NCBI RefSeq assembly: GCF_013085545.1
Contig: NZ_CP039543.1
Location: 4,247,322 to 4,311,321, forward strand
Length of the DNA: 64,000 bases
Origin: Oceanidesulfovibrio marinus
GTDB taxonomy: Bacteria > Desulfobacterota > Desulfovibrionia > Desulfovibrionales > Desulfovibrionaceae
Direction of reading: 5' to 3'
Shown here: in pieces, positions 52,329 to 61,828 of the stretch
Layout: each line of letters opens with the position of its first letter
Numbering within the stretch: position 1 is the first letter of the stretch
The notes under the pieces: generated by a model
Told to the model about the DNA's origin: nothing
The model's database searches: none
The model's input: the letters and a program-made list of their open reading frames with translations, nothing else
Made by a program: the position numbers and the translations under genes

Positions 52329-53840
52329 ATGGCCAAGTATATCGGAGCGGTGGATCAGGGAACCACGAGCAGCCGGTTCATCATATTCGACGAGCGCGGC
52401 CGCATTGTGACGCTGGACCAGAAGGAGCACCGGCAGTTTTTCCCGCAACCGGGCTGGGTGGAGCACGACGCCCTGGAGATCTGGGAGAACACGCAGGAGG
52501 TGATCCGCGGCGCCCTGGCCAAGGCCGGGCTCAGGGGCGGCGATCTGGCGGCCATCGGCATCACGAACCAGCGCGAGACACTGCTGGTGTGGGACAGGCG
52601 CACGGGCAAGCCGTACTACAACGCCATTGTCTGGCAGTGCACGCGCTCCCACGAGATCTGCAAGGAGCTCATTGCAGAGGGCGGGCAGGACCGGTTCCGC
52701 GACAAGACCGGTCTGCCCGTGGCCACGTACTTCAGCGGGCCCAAGATCAAGTGGGTGCTGGACAACGTGGACGGCGCGCGCAAGGCCGTGGAGGACGGCT
52801 CGGCCATCATCGGCACCATGGAGACGTGGATCATCTGGCAGCTCACGGGCGGGACCATGGGCGGAGCGCATGTGACCGATGTGACCAACGCCAGCCGCAC
52901 CATGCTGATGAACCTGCATACTTTGGATTGGGACGATGAGATTTTGTCCATCCTGAATATTCCGCGCCAGGGGTTGCCGCGCATCGTGCCGTCCAGCGAT
53001 CCGAACTCCTGGGGACCCACGGACGAGGACGGCCCGCTCCGGGCGCGCGTTCCGGTGTGCGGGGCCTTGGGCGACCAGCAGGCCGCCCTGGTGGGCCAGG
53101 CGTGCTTCAGCAAGGGCGAGGCCAAGAACACGTACGGCACGGGCTGCTTTCTGCTGCTGAACACGGGCGAGACGCCGGTGCCTTCCACGCACGGGCTGGT
53201 CACCACGCTGGCCTACCAGATGGGCACGGACAAGCCGGTCTACTGTTTGGAGGGCTCCATCGCCATTGCCGGCGCGTTGGTACAGTGGGTGCGCGACAAC
53301 CTGGGCCTCATCCAGAGCGCGCCGGAGATCGAGGAGCTGGCCGCCCAGGTGGACGACAACGGCGGCGTGTACGTGGTGCCGGCGTTTCAGGGACTTTTCG
53401 CCCCGTACTGGCGGCCGGACGCTCGCGGCGTGATCTGCGGGCTGACGCGGTACGTGACCAAGAACCACATCGCCCGCGCCGTGCTGGAGGCCAACGCCTA
53501 CCAGACCAAGGACATAGTGGAGGCCATGAACAAGGACTCGGGCGTGGCGCTCAAGCGGCTCAAGGTGGACGGCGGCATGGTGGCCAACGACCTGCTCATG
53601 CAGTTCCAGGCCGACGTGCTCGACGTGCCCGTGATCCGGCCCAAGGTGGCGGAAACCACCTGCCTGGGCGCGGCGTACGCGGCCGGGTTGGCTGTGGGCT
53701 TCTGGGACAGCTGCGACGAGCTGCGCAAGAACTGGGAAGAGGACAAGGCCTGGGAGTCGCAGATGAGCGAGGCGGACCGCGCCAAGGGGTATGCCATGTG
53801 GGGGAAAGCTGTCGAGCGTACTCTCAACTGGCTCGACTGA
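52329..53840 (+). CDS. glpK: glycerol kinase
   Basis: 503 residues from ATG 52329 (AAGGAGAG upstream). FGGY-family kinase: [18 protein letters not shown] phosphate-binding loop, [10 protein letters not shown], and C-terminal [21 protein letters not shown]. The length is standard. It makes sn-glycerol-3-phosphate from glycerol imported by GlpSTPQUV. It is separated from the upstream Fe-S genes by repeat R4 and from glpD by a hairpin element and R5. Confidence 0.95.
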   Translation: MAKYIGAVDQGTTSSRFIIFDERGRIVTLDQKEHRQFFPQPGWVEHDALEIWENTQEVIRGALAKAGLRGGDLAAIGITNQRETLLVWDRRTGKPYYNAIVWQCTRSHEICKELIAEGGQDRFRDKTGLPVATYFSGPKIKWVLDNVDGARKAVEDGSAIIGTMETWIIWQLTGGTMGGAHVTDVTNASRTMLMNLHTLDWDDEILSILNIPRQGLPRIVPSSDPNSWGPTDEDGPLRARVPVCGALGDQQAALVGQACFSKGEAKNTYGTGCFLLLNTGETPVPSTHGLVTTLAYQMGTDKPVYCLEGSIAIAGALVQWVRDNLGLIQSAPEIEELAAQVDDNGGVYVVPAFQGLFAPYWRPDARGVICGLTRYVTKNHIARAVLEANAYQTKDIVEAMNKDSGVALKRLKVDGGMVANDLLMQFQADVLDVPVIRPKVAETTCLGAAYAAGLAVGFWDSCDELRKNWEEDKAWESQMSEADRAKGYAMWGKAVERTLNWLD

Positions 53841-53849
53841 TTTTTTATC

Positions 53850-53970
53850 GGGCTGCTGAAAATCCCGTCCTGGCGGCGTTGCTTCAACACATTCAAATCC
53901 TCACGTATTGTTCATACGCTCCGGTTTGAAAGGTGTTGTCCGCCTTGCCAGCAAAGTTTTTGAACAGCCC
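53850..53970. repeat. 121-bp MITE-like inverted-repeat element
   Basis: The ends GGGCTGCTGAAAA and TTTTTGAACAGCCC are imperfect inverted repeats, and the interior also folds back on itself (CTGGCGGCG...CAACACATTCAAA against TTTGAAAGGTGTTG...CCTTGCCAG, meeting at CGTATTGTTCATACG). It has no coding capacity. It could be a mobile non-autonomous element or an extended terminator hairpin for glpK. Confidence 0.6.
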
Positions 53971-54074
53971 TGAGTGGTATGGGAATCGGGTTGGGATCAT
54001 ACCGGTACAGAGTTGCACCGGTTTGCTTGGACGAATTATTGTAACAAACGTAGCATACCTATCACCCGTTCCCC

Positions 54075-54141
54075 TGAACCTAGAATAGGGTCAAGGGAGC
54101 AATGCTCCCTTGCAGGGAGTTCGAGGGACAGCGTCCCTCGA
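54075..54141 (+). repeat. modular palindromic repeat, copy R5 (B-C)
   Basis: B: CAAGGGAGC/GCTCCCTTG (54092-54112). C: TCGAGGGAC/GTCCCTCGA (54121-54141), both with 3-nt loops. It lies just upstream of glpD; a longer glpD frame would run through it, which argues for the downstream start. Confidence 0.83.
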
Positions 54142-54209
54142 CAGCATATCGCCCTGAGCTGTTTGCCAGGCAATATAAGGGCAAGACGTATGAGTACTGG
54201 AGGATTCAA

Positions 54210-55769
54210 ATGAACAGGGACGCCATGCTCCACGCCGTGCGGCAGGAGCTGGGATATTGGGACATTATCATTATCGGCGGCGGGGCCACGGGTTTGGGCG
54301 TGGCTGTGGACGCGGCCTCGCGCGGGTACGCCACGCTGCTTCTGGAACAGCACGACTTTGCCAAGGGCACGTCCAGCCGCTCCACCAAACTGGTGCACGG
54401 CGGCGTGCGCTATCTACGCCAGGGCAACATCTCCCTGGTGCTGGAGGCGCTCAACGAGCGCGGCCTGATGCGCCAGAACGCGCCGCATCTCGTTACCCAC
54501 CAGGCCTTTTTGGTGCCCAACTACGACTGGTGGGACGGCCCGTTCTACGGCGCGGGCCTGCGCGTGTACGACATGCTTGCCGGCAAGCTCGGCCTGGGAC
54601 CGTCCAAGCGCGTATCCAAGGACGAGACCATGCGCCGCATCCCCACGCTGCGGGACACGGGCCTCAAGGGCGGGGTAGTCTACTACGACGGCCAGTTCGA
54701 CGATTCGCGCCTGGCCGTGAACCTGGCCCAGACCGCGGCCGAGAACGGCGGCGTGCTCCTCAACTACATGCAGGTCACCGGGCTGATGAAGTCCGGCGAC
54801 ATGGTCAGCGGCGTCACGGCTGTGGATCAGGAGAGCGGCGAGGAGCTGCACATCCACGGCCGGGTGGTGGTCAACGCCACGGGCGTCTTCACGGACAGCG
54901 TGCTGCAGATGGACGACCCGAAGGCGCAGCAGATCATCCGGCCCAGCCAGGGCGTGCACATCATTCTGGACAAGGAGTTCCTGCCCGGCAACACGGCCAT
55001 CATGGTGCCGCAGACCGAGGACGGCCGCGTGCTCTTTGCCGTGCCGTGGCACGACAAGGCCGTGGTGGGCACCACCGACACCCCGGTGGACGCCCCCAGC
55101 CTGGAGCCCAGGCCGTTGGAGGAGGAGATCGAGTTCATCCTGCACCACGCGGCCATGTACATGAGCAAGGTCCCCACCCGCGCGGACGTGCGGAGCGTGT
55201 TCGCCGGGCTGCGGCCCCTGGTGGAGCCGGGCGGCGGCAAAACCACCTCGTCCATTGCGCGCGACCACTTCCTGGTCGTGTCGCCCTCCGGCCTGGTGAC
55301 CATCACCGGCGGCAAGTGGACCACCTATCGCAAGATGGCGCAGGAGGCCGTGGACAACGCGGTGCTTATCGCCGGTCTGGAGGAAAAGTCCTGCGTGACC
55401 AAGCACCTGCGCATTCACGGCTGGCTGAAGCACGTGGACCGGAAGGACCCGCTGCACGTGTACGGCTCGGACGAGCCCTTTATCCGGCACCTTGTGGAGG
55501 ACAAGCCCGAGCTGGGCGAGCTGCTGCACGAGAGCCTGCCGTACATCAAGGCCGAGGTGGTCTGGGCCGTGGAGAACGAGATGGCCCGGACTGTGGAGGA
55601 CGTGCTCGGCCGGCGCACCCGCGCGCTGCTGCTGGACGCCCGGGCGAGCATCGAGTGCGCGCCGGAGACGGCGCGGATCATGGCCGAGGCCTTGGGCAAG
55701 GACGATGCCTGGGCCCAGGACCAGGTGCGCCAGTATACCGAGCTGGCACAGGGCTATGTGATCGACTGA
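54210..55769 (+). CDS. glpD: FAD-dependent glycerol-3-phosphate dehydrogenase, single-subunit type
   Basis: 519 residues from ATG 54210, preceded by TGGAGGATTCAA. N-terminal IIIIGGGATGLGVAVDAASRG, the GTSSRSTKLVHGGVRYL signature, and the substrate segment TITGGKWTTYRKMAQEAVDNA. It is a membrane-peripheral enzyme giving electrons directly to quinone. It is a second route beside GlpAB for the same reaction. No clear operon partner; a terminator follows at 55809. Confidence 0.93.
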   Translation: MNRDAMLHAVRQELGYWDIIIIGGGATGLGVAVDAASRGYATLLLEQHDFAKGTSSRSTKLVHGGVRYLRQGNISLVLEALNERGLMRQNAPHLVTHQAFLVPNYDWWDGPFYGAGLRVYDMLAGKLGLGPSKRVSKDETMRRIPTLRDTGLKGGVVYYDGQFDDSRLAVNLAQTAAENGGVLLNYMQVTGLMKSGDMVSGVTAVDQESGEELHIHGRVVVNATGVFTDSVLQMDDPKAQQIIRPSQGVHIILDKEFLPGNTAIMVPQTEDGRVLFAVPWHDKAVVGTTDTPVDAPSLEPRPLEEEIEFILHHAAMYMSKVPTRADVRSVFAGLRPLVEPGGGKTTSSIARDHFLVVSPSGLVTITGGKWTTYRKMAQEAVDNAVLIAGLEEKSCVTKHLRIHGWLKHVDRKDPLHVYGSDEPFIRHLVEDKPELGELLHESLPYIKAEVVWAVENEMARTVEDVLGRRTRALLLDARASIECAPETARIMAEALGKDDAWAQDQVRQYTELAQGYVID

Positions 55770-55808
55770 GCCGCGCTCTGCTGAGGCGGATCAAAATTCG
55801 AAGAAAAC

Positions 55809-55838
55809 GAGCCTCGCTGCGAACGTGCAGTGGGGCTC
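55809..55838. terminator. terminator between convergent glpD and AMP-binding gene
   Basis: A 12-bp stem with two G-T pairs (55809-55820 with 55827-55838). On the minus strand it is followed by GTTTTCTTCG; the plus-strand T tract is weak. Confidence 0.6.
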
Positions 55839-55923
55839 GATGCGTTTATAGAGATGGGGGGCGCGAAGCGCGTTCCACGGGTCGGTCAGGAACCTGTGCA
55901 GACGACGGGAACGGGCTTGTTTT

Positions 55924-56865
55924 TCAGCCGCCGCATTTGCTCATGTCCGCAGCCTTGCGCAGCTGGCCGCCGGTCTTCGCGGCGTAGTCGCTGTCGAGGT
56001 CCGGCGGAATTTTGTCTCCATCCACGTACAGCGCGGTGAGACCGGCGTAGAGCGCGGGATCGAAGCCGGGGGCGTCCAGCATTGCGCGCAGCAGGCCGGG
56101 CGGCAGGTTTGCGTAAGTGGGCCGCCAGCGCCGCATGAGCCAGTGCATGGCGTGCGGTTCCTGGTTGCGGGAGCAGATGACCGCGCCGCCGCACAGGGCT
56201 ATGGGCAGGAGCAGGCCGGCAAGGTGTGCGCCGTGGCAGAGCGTGGCCGCGGTGAGGAATCTCGTGTCGCCGGCGAGCTTGAGCGTGGCGGCGTAGTCGC
56301 GGGCCCGGCAGGCCAGGGAATGGGCGGAGTGGGTCGCGCTATTGGGCACATCCGCGCCGGTGAAGGCGTCGATGACCACGGCCGGATCGTTATCGGCGCT
56401 CACATGCGGGAGCGGAGGATCGCACGCCCCGCCCAGGGTCTGCTCCTCCCAGGAGGGTATTTTGCCAGCCGGATCGCCACCAATGACAAAGCACTGCTCC
56501 AGACCCGGGGCACACTCGCGCACGGCCGGCAGCGTGTGCAGTTGCTCCTTCCCGATGACCAGGATTTTCGCCCCGCAATCGCTGATGGCGCGGGCCAGCT
56601 CTGGCGCGGTGTCGCAGCAGCGTAGGGGCGCGGCCACAGCACCAATATAGAAGCAGCCGAAGCAGAGCGGCGCGATGTCCAGGCGGTTGCCCATGTGGAA
56701 GGCCACGCGGTCGCCGGGGCACACGCCCAGGCACTGCAGGGCGCGGGCGTTGGCCAGCGTGGTCTTGTGCAGCTGCCGGTAGGTGAGCACGTCCTCGTCC
56801 ACAATCAGGCAGGGCCTTTCCGGCCCGGCCAGCAGCGCGTCCTCGTACAGCCTGGACAGGTTCAT
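55924..56865 (-). CDS. truncated, degenerate AMP-binding (adenylate-forming) protein
   Basis: 313 residues from ATG 56865 (CGGAGAC upstream). It begins like a fatty-acyl-CoA synthetase or NRPS adenylation domain (ERPCLIVDEDVLTYRQLHKTTLANARALQCLGVCPGDRVAFHMGNR). It stops about where the A5 motif would be, so the C-terminal lid domain is missing. The ATP-binding loop normally TSGTTGxPK reads DAFTGADVPNS, so adenylation is unlikely. It could be a decayed gene or a ligand-binding pseudoenzyme. No frameshift or second half was found in the flank. It is divergent from the E1 genes. Confidence 0.6.
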   Translation of the reverse strand: MNLSRLYEDALLAGPERPCLIVDEDVLTYRQLHKTTLANARALQCLGVCPGDRVAFHMGNRLDIAPLCFGCFYIGAVAAPLRCCDTAPELARAISDCGAKILVIGKEQLHTLPAVRECAPGLEQCFVIGGDPAGKIPSWEEQTLGGACDPPLPHVSADNDPAVVIDAFTGADVPNSATHSAHSLACRARDYAATLKLAGDTRFLTAATLCHGAHLAGLLLPIALCGGAVICSRNQEPHAMHWLMRRWRPTYANLPPGLLRAMLDAPGFDPALYAGLTALYVDGDKIPPDLDSDYAAKTGGQLRKAADMSKCGG

Positions 56866-57124
56866 GAAGTCTCCGGTTGCGTCAAGGGAGGGGGGTGAGT
56901 CGGCATGAATCGTCCTGAATCGTTCTGACCGGGGGCGATGGAGGAGGTGCGTCTCATAAAAATCAAGGGAAGGCGGCACGCCAGTGTTGCCAGATACATA
57001 CACTGCGAACGAGTGGTCCGGCAATGGTGGAGAGACCATGTTTGCGGCGGGAGCAGTTGCGAAAACGATTCTCTTGTGTAATCGTGTTCACAAACATATT
57101 TCGGCATTCCGAAAGGAGGTGCGT

Positions 57125-58108
57125 ATGGCGACTGCCGGCGATGCGGGCATCAGGCTGCAGATCCTGGAAAAAATGATCCTGTCCAGACGCTTTGAAGACC
57201 AAATCACTGAACTCGCCGAGGAGCAGGGACGGCTGCCCGGCATGCAGATACTCGCCACAGGGCAGGAGGCCGCGGTCGCCGCGGTGCTGGCCCTGCAGGA
57301 CGACGACGTTATCGTGACGAACCACCGCAGCCATGCGCATATCCTGGCGCGCGGCGCCGACCCCAACACGCTTATGGCCGAGATCATGGGCAAGGAAAGC
57401 GGCGTAAACCACGGCAAGTCCGGCACCCTGCACCTCATCGTGCCGGAGGTGAACGTGCTGATGACCTCCACGGTGGTCGGCGCGGCGCCGCCCCTGGCAG
57501 CCGGCGCTGCCTTTGCCCAGCAATATACGGAGAGCGGAGCCATCACTGCCGTCTTTTTCGGCGACGGCGCCGCTGCAGAAGGCTCGGTGCACGAGGCCAT
57601 GAATCTGGCCGGGGTGTGGAAACTGCCGCTGCTCTTCATCTGCGAGAACAACTGCTGGGCCGGAGCGCAGAGCTACCAGGAGCACTGCTCGGTGGGCAAC
57701 ATCGCCTCCCGCGCCGGATCGTACGGCATGCCCGGCGACCTGGTGAACGGCAACGACGCCGACGATGTGCTCAAGACGGCCAGGGACCTGGCCGCGCGGT
57801 GCCGCGAGGGCAAGGGCCCGGCGCTGATGGAGCTGGCCACCTACCGCATGCACGGCCACGGCGAGTTTGACAAGCAGCACTACGTGGACCCGGAGGAGCT
57901 CAAGGAGTGGGCGGCGCGCGATCCCCTCACCATGTATCGTAAGCGGCTTACCGAGGAAGGCGTTGCCACGGCCGAACAGATTGAGTCCATGGAGCAGGAA
58001 GCCGCCCGTATCGTGGAAGAGGCAGTGCGCTTTGCCGAGGAGAGCCCGTATCCGGCTCCCGAGGCCGTCCTGGACCATGTATGGGCCGAAGCCCGCGCGA
58101 CCCGATAG
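57125..58108 (+). CDS. TPP-dependent 2-oxoacid/acetoin dehydrogenase E1 alpha subunit
   Basis: 327 residues from ATG 57125 (AAGGAGGTG upstream). The thiamine-pyrophosphate motif begins FFGDGAAAEGSVHEAMNLAG and ends FICENN. The His-rich loop NHGKSGTLHL and the start LQILEKMILSRRFEDQI fit the pyruvate/acetoin/branched-chain E1 alpha group; acetoin dehydrogenase is closest by eye. It forms an alpha2beta2 decarboxylase with the next gene. No E2 or E3 gene lies in the window. Confidence 0.87.
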   Translation: MATAGDAGIRLQILEKMILSRRFEDQITELAEEQGRLPGMQILATGQEAAVAAVLALQDDDVIVTNHRSHAHILARGADPNTLMAEIMGKESGVNHGKSGTLHLIVPEVNVLMTSTVVGAAPPLAAGAAFAQQYTESGAITAVFFGDGAAAEGSVHEAMNLAGVWKLPLLFICENNCWAGAQSYQEHCSVGNIASRAGSYGMPGDLVNGNDADDVLKTARDLAARCREGKGPALMELATYRMHGHGEFDKQHYVDPEELKEWAARDPLTMYRKRLTEEGVATAEQIESMEQEAARIVEEAVRFAEESPYPAPEAVLDHVWAEARATR

Positions 58109-58122
58109 GAGGAGACCAACTC

Positions 58123-59097
58123 ATGCGCGAAATGCATACCGGCGTAGCGATTCGTGAGGCCCTGACTCTGGCCATGGAGCAGGACGAGCGGGTTTTTCTG
58201 GCGGGCGAGGGCATAGGTACCTCCATCCACGACAACCCGCTCATGCCCACGTACGGGCTGCTGGAGAAGTTCGGGTCCAAACGGGTGAAGGACACCCCGG
58301 TCAGCGAGGCGGCCATCGCCGGCCTGGCCGTGGGCGCATCCAACATGGGGCTCCTGCCCGTGGTGGAGATCATGTTCTTCCCCTTCATGACCCTGGCCTC
58401 GGACATGGTGGTGAACCACGCGGCCAAGCTGCGCTACCTGAGCGGCGGCAAGAGCGCGTTCCCGCTCACGGTGCGGGTCAAGGCGGGCCTTTTCCCGGCC
58501 GGCTGCCAGCACTGCCACAACCTGGAGGCGTGGATGGCGCACGTTCCCGGCCTGAAGATGACGTTCGCCTCCAACCCGGCGGACGCCAAGGGCCTGTTGC
58601 TCTCGGCCATCTTCGACCCCGACCCGGTCATCGTGGTGGAGGACATGGGCCTCTACTTTATGCTGGGCGAGGCGCCCGAGGGCGACGTGCGCGTGCCCCT
58701 GGGCAAGGCGCGCATCGCGCGGCAGGGGACGGACGCTACCGTGGTGGCCTACGGCGGCGCAGTGCATACCGCCATGGCCGCGGCCGGCATGCTGGAGGCC
58801 GAAGGCGTCAGCCTGGAGGTCATCGATCTGCGCACGCTGGTGCCGCTGGACAAGGAGACGGTGCTTGAGTCCCTGGGCCGCACGGGCCGGTTGGTCACGG
58901 TGCATGACGCGACCAGGTTCTGCGGCTACGGGGCCGAGCTCGCGGCCATTGCGGCCGAGGAGGGCTTTGCCTCGCTCAAGGCGCCCGTGCGCCGGGTGGC
59001 CGCGCCCAACACGCCCGCGCCTTTTACTCCGCCGCAGGTGGAGTACTACAAGCCCGGCGCCGAGGATGTTGTCGAGGCAGTGCGGTCTATACTGTAG
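58123..59097 (+). CDS. TPP-dependent 2-oxoacid/acetoin dehydrogenase E1 beta subunit
   Basis: 324 residues, 14 nt after E1 alpha with AGGAGGAG upstream. The transketolase pyrimidine-binding part (FLAGEGIGTSIHDN..., DTPVSEAAIAGLAVGA) and C-terminal part (LEVIDLRTLVPLDKETVLES) are complete. The pair is followed at once by a terminator, so the operon has only E1. Acyl transfer must use an E2 from another locus, or the enzyme ends at a different acceptor. Confidence 0.88.
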   Translation: MREMHTGVAIREALTLAMEQDERVFLAGEGIGTSIHDNPLMPTYGLLEKFGSKRVKDTPVSEAAIAGLAVGASNMGLLPVVEIMFFPFMTLASDMVVNHAAKLRYLSGGKSAFPLTVRVKAGLFPAGCQHCHNLEAWMAHVPGLKMTFASNPADAKGLLLSAIFDPDPVIVVEDMGLYFMLGEAPEGDVRVPLGKARIARQGTDATVVAYGGAVHTAMAAAGMLEAEGVSLEVIDLRTLVPLDKETVLESLGRTGRLVTVHDATRFCGYGAELAAIAAEEGFASLKAPVRRVAAPNTPAPFTPPQVEYYKPGAEDVVEAVRSIL

Positions 59098-59172
59098 GGG
59101 CTGATTCAGCCACAAGCCTGAACTTCTGTTTTTTTGATGGCTTCGGCTTCTGGTCAGATCTGTTGAATTCAG

Positions 59173-59237
59173 AGCGGAGCGCGGATCGGCATTGCAGGGC
59201 AGAAAAGTCCCGGCGGCCGGTCTGCGCTCCGCTTTTT
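59173..59237 (+). terminator. rho-independent terminator
   Basis: An 18-bp imperfect stem (59173-59190 with 59216-59233) followed by TTTTTG. It lies between the E1 operon and the convergent histidine kinase. The region 59098-59318 has no gene. Confidence 0.8.
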
Positions 59238-59318
59238 GTATGATTCGCGTGGCAACGGGCAGGTTGGGCACAACGAATAAGGATATGGTCCCCAAAACCA
59301 CATCCCATTTCCTCTCGC

Positions 59319-60812
59319 TCACACCCCAGTCAACACAGACGACGTACTCGCCTTCAGCTTTGGCTCCACTGTCTCGCCCTCGGTCTGTGCGGCCTCGCTC
59401 CGGGGCTCCGCGCTGCTGCTTTCGGGTGGGGTGATCTCCAGGGTCTTGAGCAGGGGCAGCGTGATGGTGGCCTGCAGGCCCGCGCCCGTGCGGTTGGCCA
59501 GCTCGATGGCGCCGCCGTGGCGCTCGCTGACCAGCTTGGCAATGGCCAGGCCGAGGCCGGCCTCGCCGCGGTTCTCGCCAGCCTGCTTGAAGGGCTCGAA
59601 GACCTCCCGCAGCATCTCCGGCGACAGGCCGGGCCCCTGGTCCTGAATGGTGATGCGCGCGGCCTCGGCCTTGGCGTCGTGCTCCAGGCAGATGCGCACC
59701 TCGCCCCGGGCCGGGGTGTGGCGGAGGCCGTTGGCGGCCACGTTCCGGACCATGCTGTAGAGCTGGGACTCGTTGCCCATCACGCGGCATTCGCCGCGAC
59801 CGGAGAAGACCACGCGTTTTTCCTGCTCCCTGGCCTCGGCGTTCAGCTCCTCGGTCAGGCTGCGGAGCATGCCGTCCAGCTCCAGGGGAATACGGCGCGA
59901 GTAGCTCCACTGCAGGCGCACGTGCTCCATAAGCTGCTCGGAGATGGCGTTGAGCTTTTCGGAGTCAGCCTTGATGCGCGCCAGCAGCTGGTTGGCCCGG
60001 TCCGGGCTGGTGTTCCGCGCCAGCTCCATGGCCAGGGCCATGCGCGTGAGGGAGGAGCGCATGTCGTGGGTGAGATCGGTGATGAGGAAGCGCTGCTCGG
60101 CCTGCTTGCCGGCCAGGCTGGTCACTGTGGTGTTGAAGTCCTTGGCCAGCTTGGAGAACGGATCGTTGCGCCGCTCCAGGGAGGAGTCCACGCGCACGCC
60201 GAAGTCGCCCTGGGCCAGCAGCCGCATGGCCGCGCGCAGCTCGCGGGAGGCCGTACCGGAGATGCGGAGCAGGAGAAAGAGCACGACCGTGGCCACGCAT
60301 GCGCCCACGATGATGAAGACTAGCGGCTTGGGCACGCGCGGCGGCGGCATGAGACCGGGCCGCATCGACAGGGTGAGGACGTACGGCCGGCTGTCCCTGC
60401 CGAGAAACATGAAGGACTCCATGGGCGGCTGGCGCATGGGCGGTTTGAAGAACCCGTTTTCCGTATCAATGAATGCGTAGCCGCCGCCCTGCAAGGACTG
60501 CTTGCTCAGATCGCGCAGGGCCTGGTCCGGCTTGACCCCGGCGATGACCCGGCTCTCGGCGTCCAGCAGGGAGTAGACGCGGCCGTGCTCCTGCTGGTCC
60601 CGGATGTAGGCGTCGATGGCCTCCACGGCGCCGCTCCTGCGCCACTCCAGCAGCAGCCGGCCCACGTTCTCCAGAACCTCGCTCCGCTGCATGGCCCGAA
60701 ACTGGAGCATGTTCTCCCTGTCCACCGTGTGGGTGTAAACCATGACGGATATGCCGGACGCGCCGAGTGTGATGAGCAGAAAGACGAGGGCGCGGAGCAG
60801 CCAGACTTGCAT
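59319..60812 (-). CDS. sensor histidine kinase (CpxA-like layout)
   Basis: 497 residues from ATG 60812 (AAGGAGG upstream). Two TM helices (about 6-26 and 166-190) flank a periplasmic domain of about 140 residues. HAMP, then a HisKA domain with phosphoacceptor His249 in LTHDMRSSLTRM, and an HATPase_c domain with NVAANGLRHTP, DQGPGLSPEM and GEAGLGLAIAKLV. The C-terminal tail is Ser/Glu-rich. It starts 11 nt after its response regulator. The layout matches CpxA/EnvZ-type envelope sensors; the stimulus is unknown. Confidence 0.9.
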   Translation of the reverse strand: MQVWLLRALVFLLITLGASGISVMVYTHTVDRENMLQFRAMQRSEVLENVGRLLLEWRRSGAVEAIDAYIRDQQEHGRVYSLLDAESRVIAGVKPDQALRDLSKQSLQGGGYAFIDTENGFFKPPMRQPPMESFMFLGRDSRPYVLTLSMRPGLMPPPRVPKPLVFIIVGACVATVVLFLLLRISGTASRELRAAMRLLAQGDFGVRVDSSLERRNDPFSKLAKDFNTTVTSLAGKQAEQRFLITDLTHDMRSSLTRMALAMELARNTSPDRANQLLARIKADSEKLNAISEQLMEHVRLQWSYSRRIPLELDGMLRSLTEELNAEAREQEKRVVFSGRGECRVMGNESQLYSMVRNVAANGLRHTPARGEVRICLEHDAKAEAARITIQDQGPGLSPEMLREVFEPFKQAGENRGEAGLGLAIAKLVSERHGGAIELANRTGAGLQATITLPLLKTLEITPPESSSAEPRSEAAQTEGETVEPKLKASTSSVLTGV

Positions 60813-60823
60813 CAAGCCTCCTT

Positions 60824-61591
60824 TCACCTGGAGCCGAGGGCTCGGTCTTCGTCGTCGTTATCGTCCGGGCCGTTCCGGCCCGTGGTGTCGTCGGCCTGCT
60901 CGAAGGCGGTGTACAGATATCCGGCGCCGCGGATGGTGGTGATGCGGCCGCCGCCCCACGGCGCGGAGCCCAGCTTGCGGCGCAGGTTGCTGATGTGGAC
61001 GTCGATGCTGCGGTCAAAAGGCGCAAGCTCCCTGTTGAGCGCCTGGAGGGAGATGTCCTCGCGGCTCACCAGGTTGCCTTCCGCGGTCAGCAGCATCTGC
61101 AGGATGGTGAACTCCACGTTGGTCAGCGGCACCTGCTTGCCGTTGACGTAGACCAGCCGCGATCCGGCGTGGAGCACCAGGTCGGCCGCGGTCAGGGTTC
61201 TGGAGTCCGGGGAGGGCGGCGCGCCGGCCTTGCGATGGCGGCGAATGATCGCCCGGACGCGCGCAAGAAGCTCCCGCGGCTCGAACGGTTTGGCCAGGTA
61301 GTCGTCCGCGCCGATCTCCAGCCCCACGACTTTGTCGACCACCTCGCCCCGGCCGGTGAGCATGAGCACCGGGACATCGGATTGGGTCCGCAGCTCGGCC
61401 AGCAGCTCGAACCCGTTCAGGTCCGGCAGGCAGACGTCCAGGATGACGAGGTCCCACTCCTGGGACAACGCCGCCTCCAGGCCGCCCGCGCCGTCGTAGC
61501 ACGAGTGGACCAGCAGCCCCTCGCCCTGGAAGTACTCCTGAAGCATCGAACACAACTCCGTATCGTCGTCGATCAGTGCGATTCTGTGCAT
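60824..61591 (-). CDS. OmpR/CpxR-family response regulator
   Basis: 255 residues from ATG 61591. Receiver with phospho-Asp52 (LVILDVCLPDLNG), Thr79 and Lys101 (YLAKPFEPREL), then a winged-helix DNA-binding domain (about 135-235; SREDISLQAL...SIDVHISNLRRKLG...TTIRGAGYLY). The acidic tail (DDTTGRNGPDDNDDED) is unusual. First gene of the two-component operon, divergent from the sigma-factor gene. Confidence 0.92.
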   Translation of the reverse strand: MHRIALIDDDTELCSMLQEYFQGEGLLVHSCYDGAGGLEAALSQEWDLVILDVCLPDLNGFELLAELRTQSDVPVLMLTGRGEVVDKVVGLEIGADDYLAKPFEPRELLARVRAIIRRHRKAGAPPSPDSRTLTAADLVLHAGSRLVYVNGKQVPLTNVEFTILQMLLTAEGNLVSREDISLQALNRELAPFDRSIDVHISNLRRKLGSAPWGGGRITTIRGAGYLYTAFEQADDTTGRNGPDDNDDEDRALGSR

Positions 61592-61828
61592 AGTTATCTC
61601 TCTGGTAGCAGCCAAAGCAGGTGATGCCCCATTCACCAGCAAGGATAAGGCCAACAAGAGATTGGCAAAACATAAGAAGTGTAAAGCGAATTTTGGAATC
61701 CTTGAGCAATCTTAGGGGCCGCTGAAGGGAATCGGGCGCTGACCCTGCACCGTGAGTACGTGCGGGAAAACATTTCCCGGACTCAAACCCCAAAGCGCTG
61801 CAAAAGACAAGCGAAAGGAGCCGCGACA

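Noticed and set aside
54102-54209. Longer glpD N-terminus
   Set aside because: It would translate through palindromic repeat R5 and has no ribosome site; ATG 54210 has a good one.
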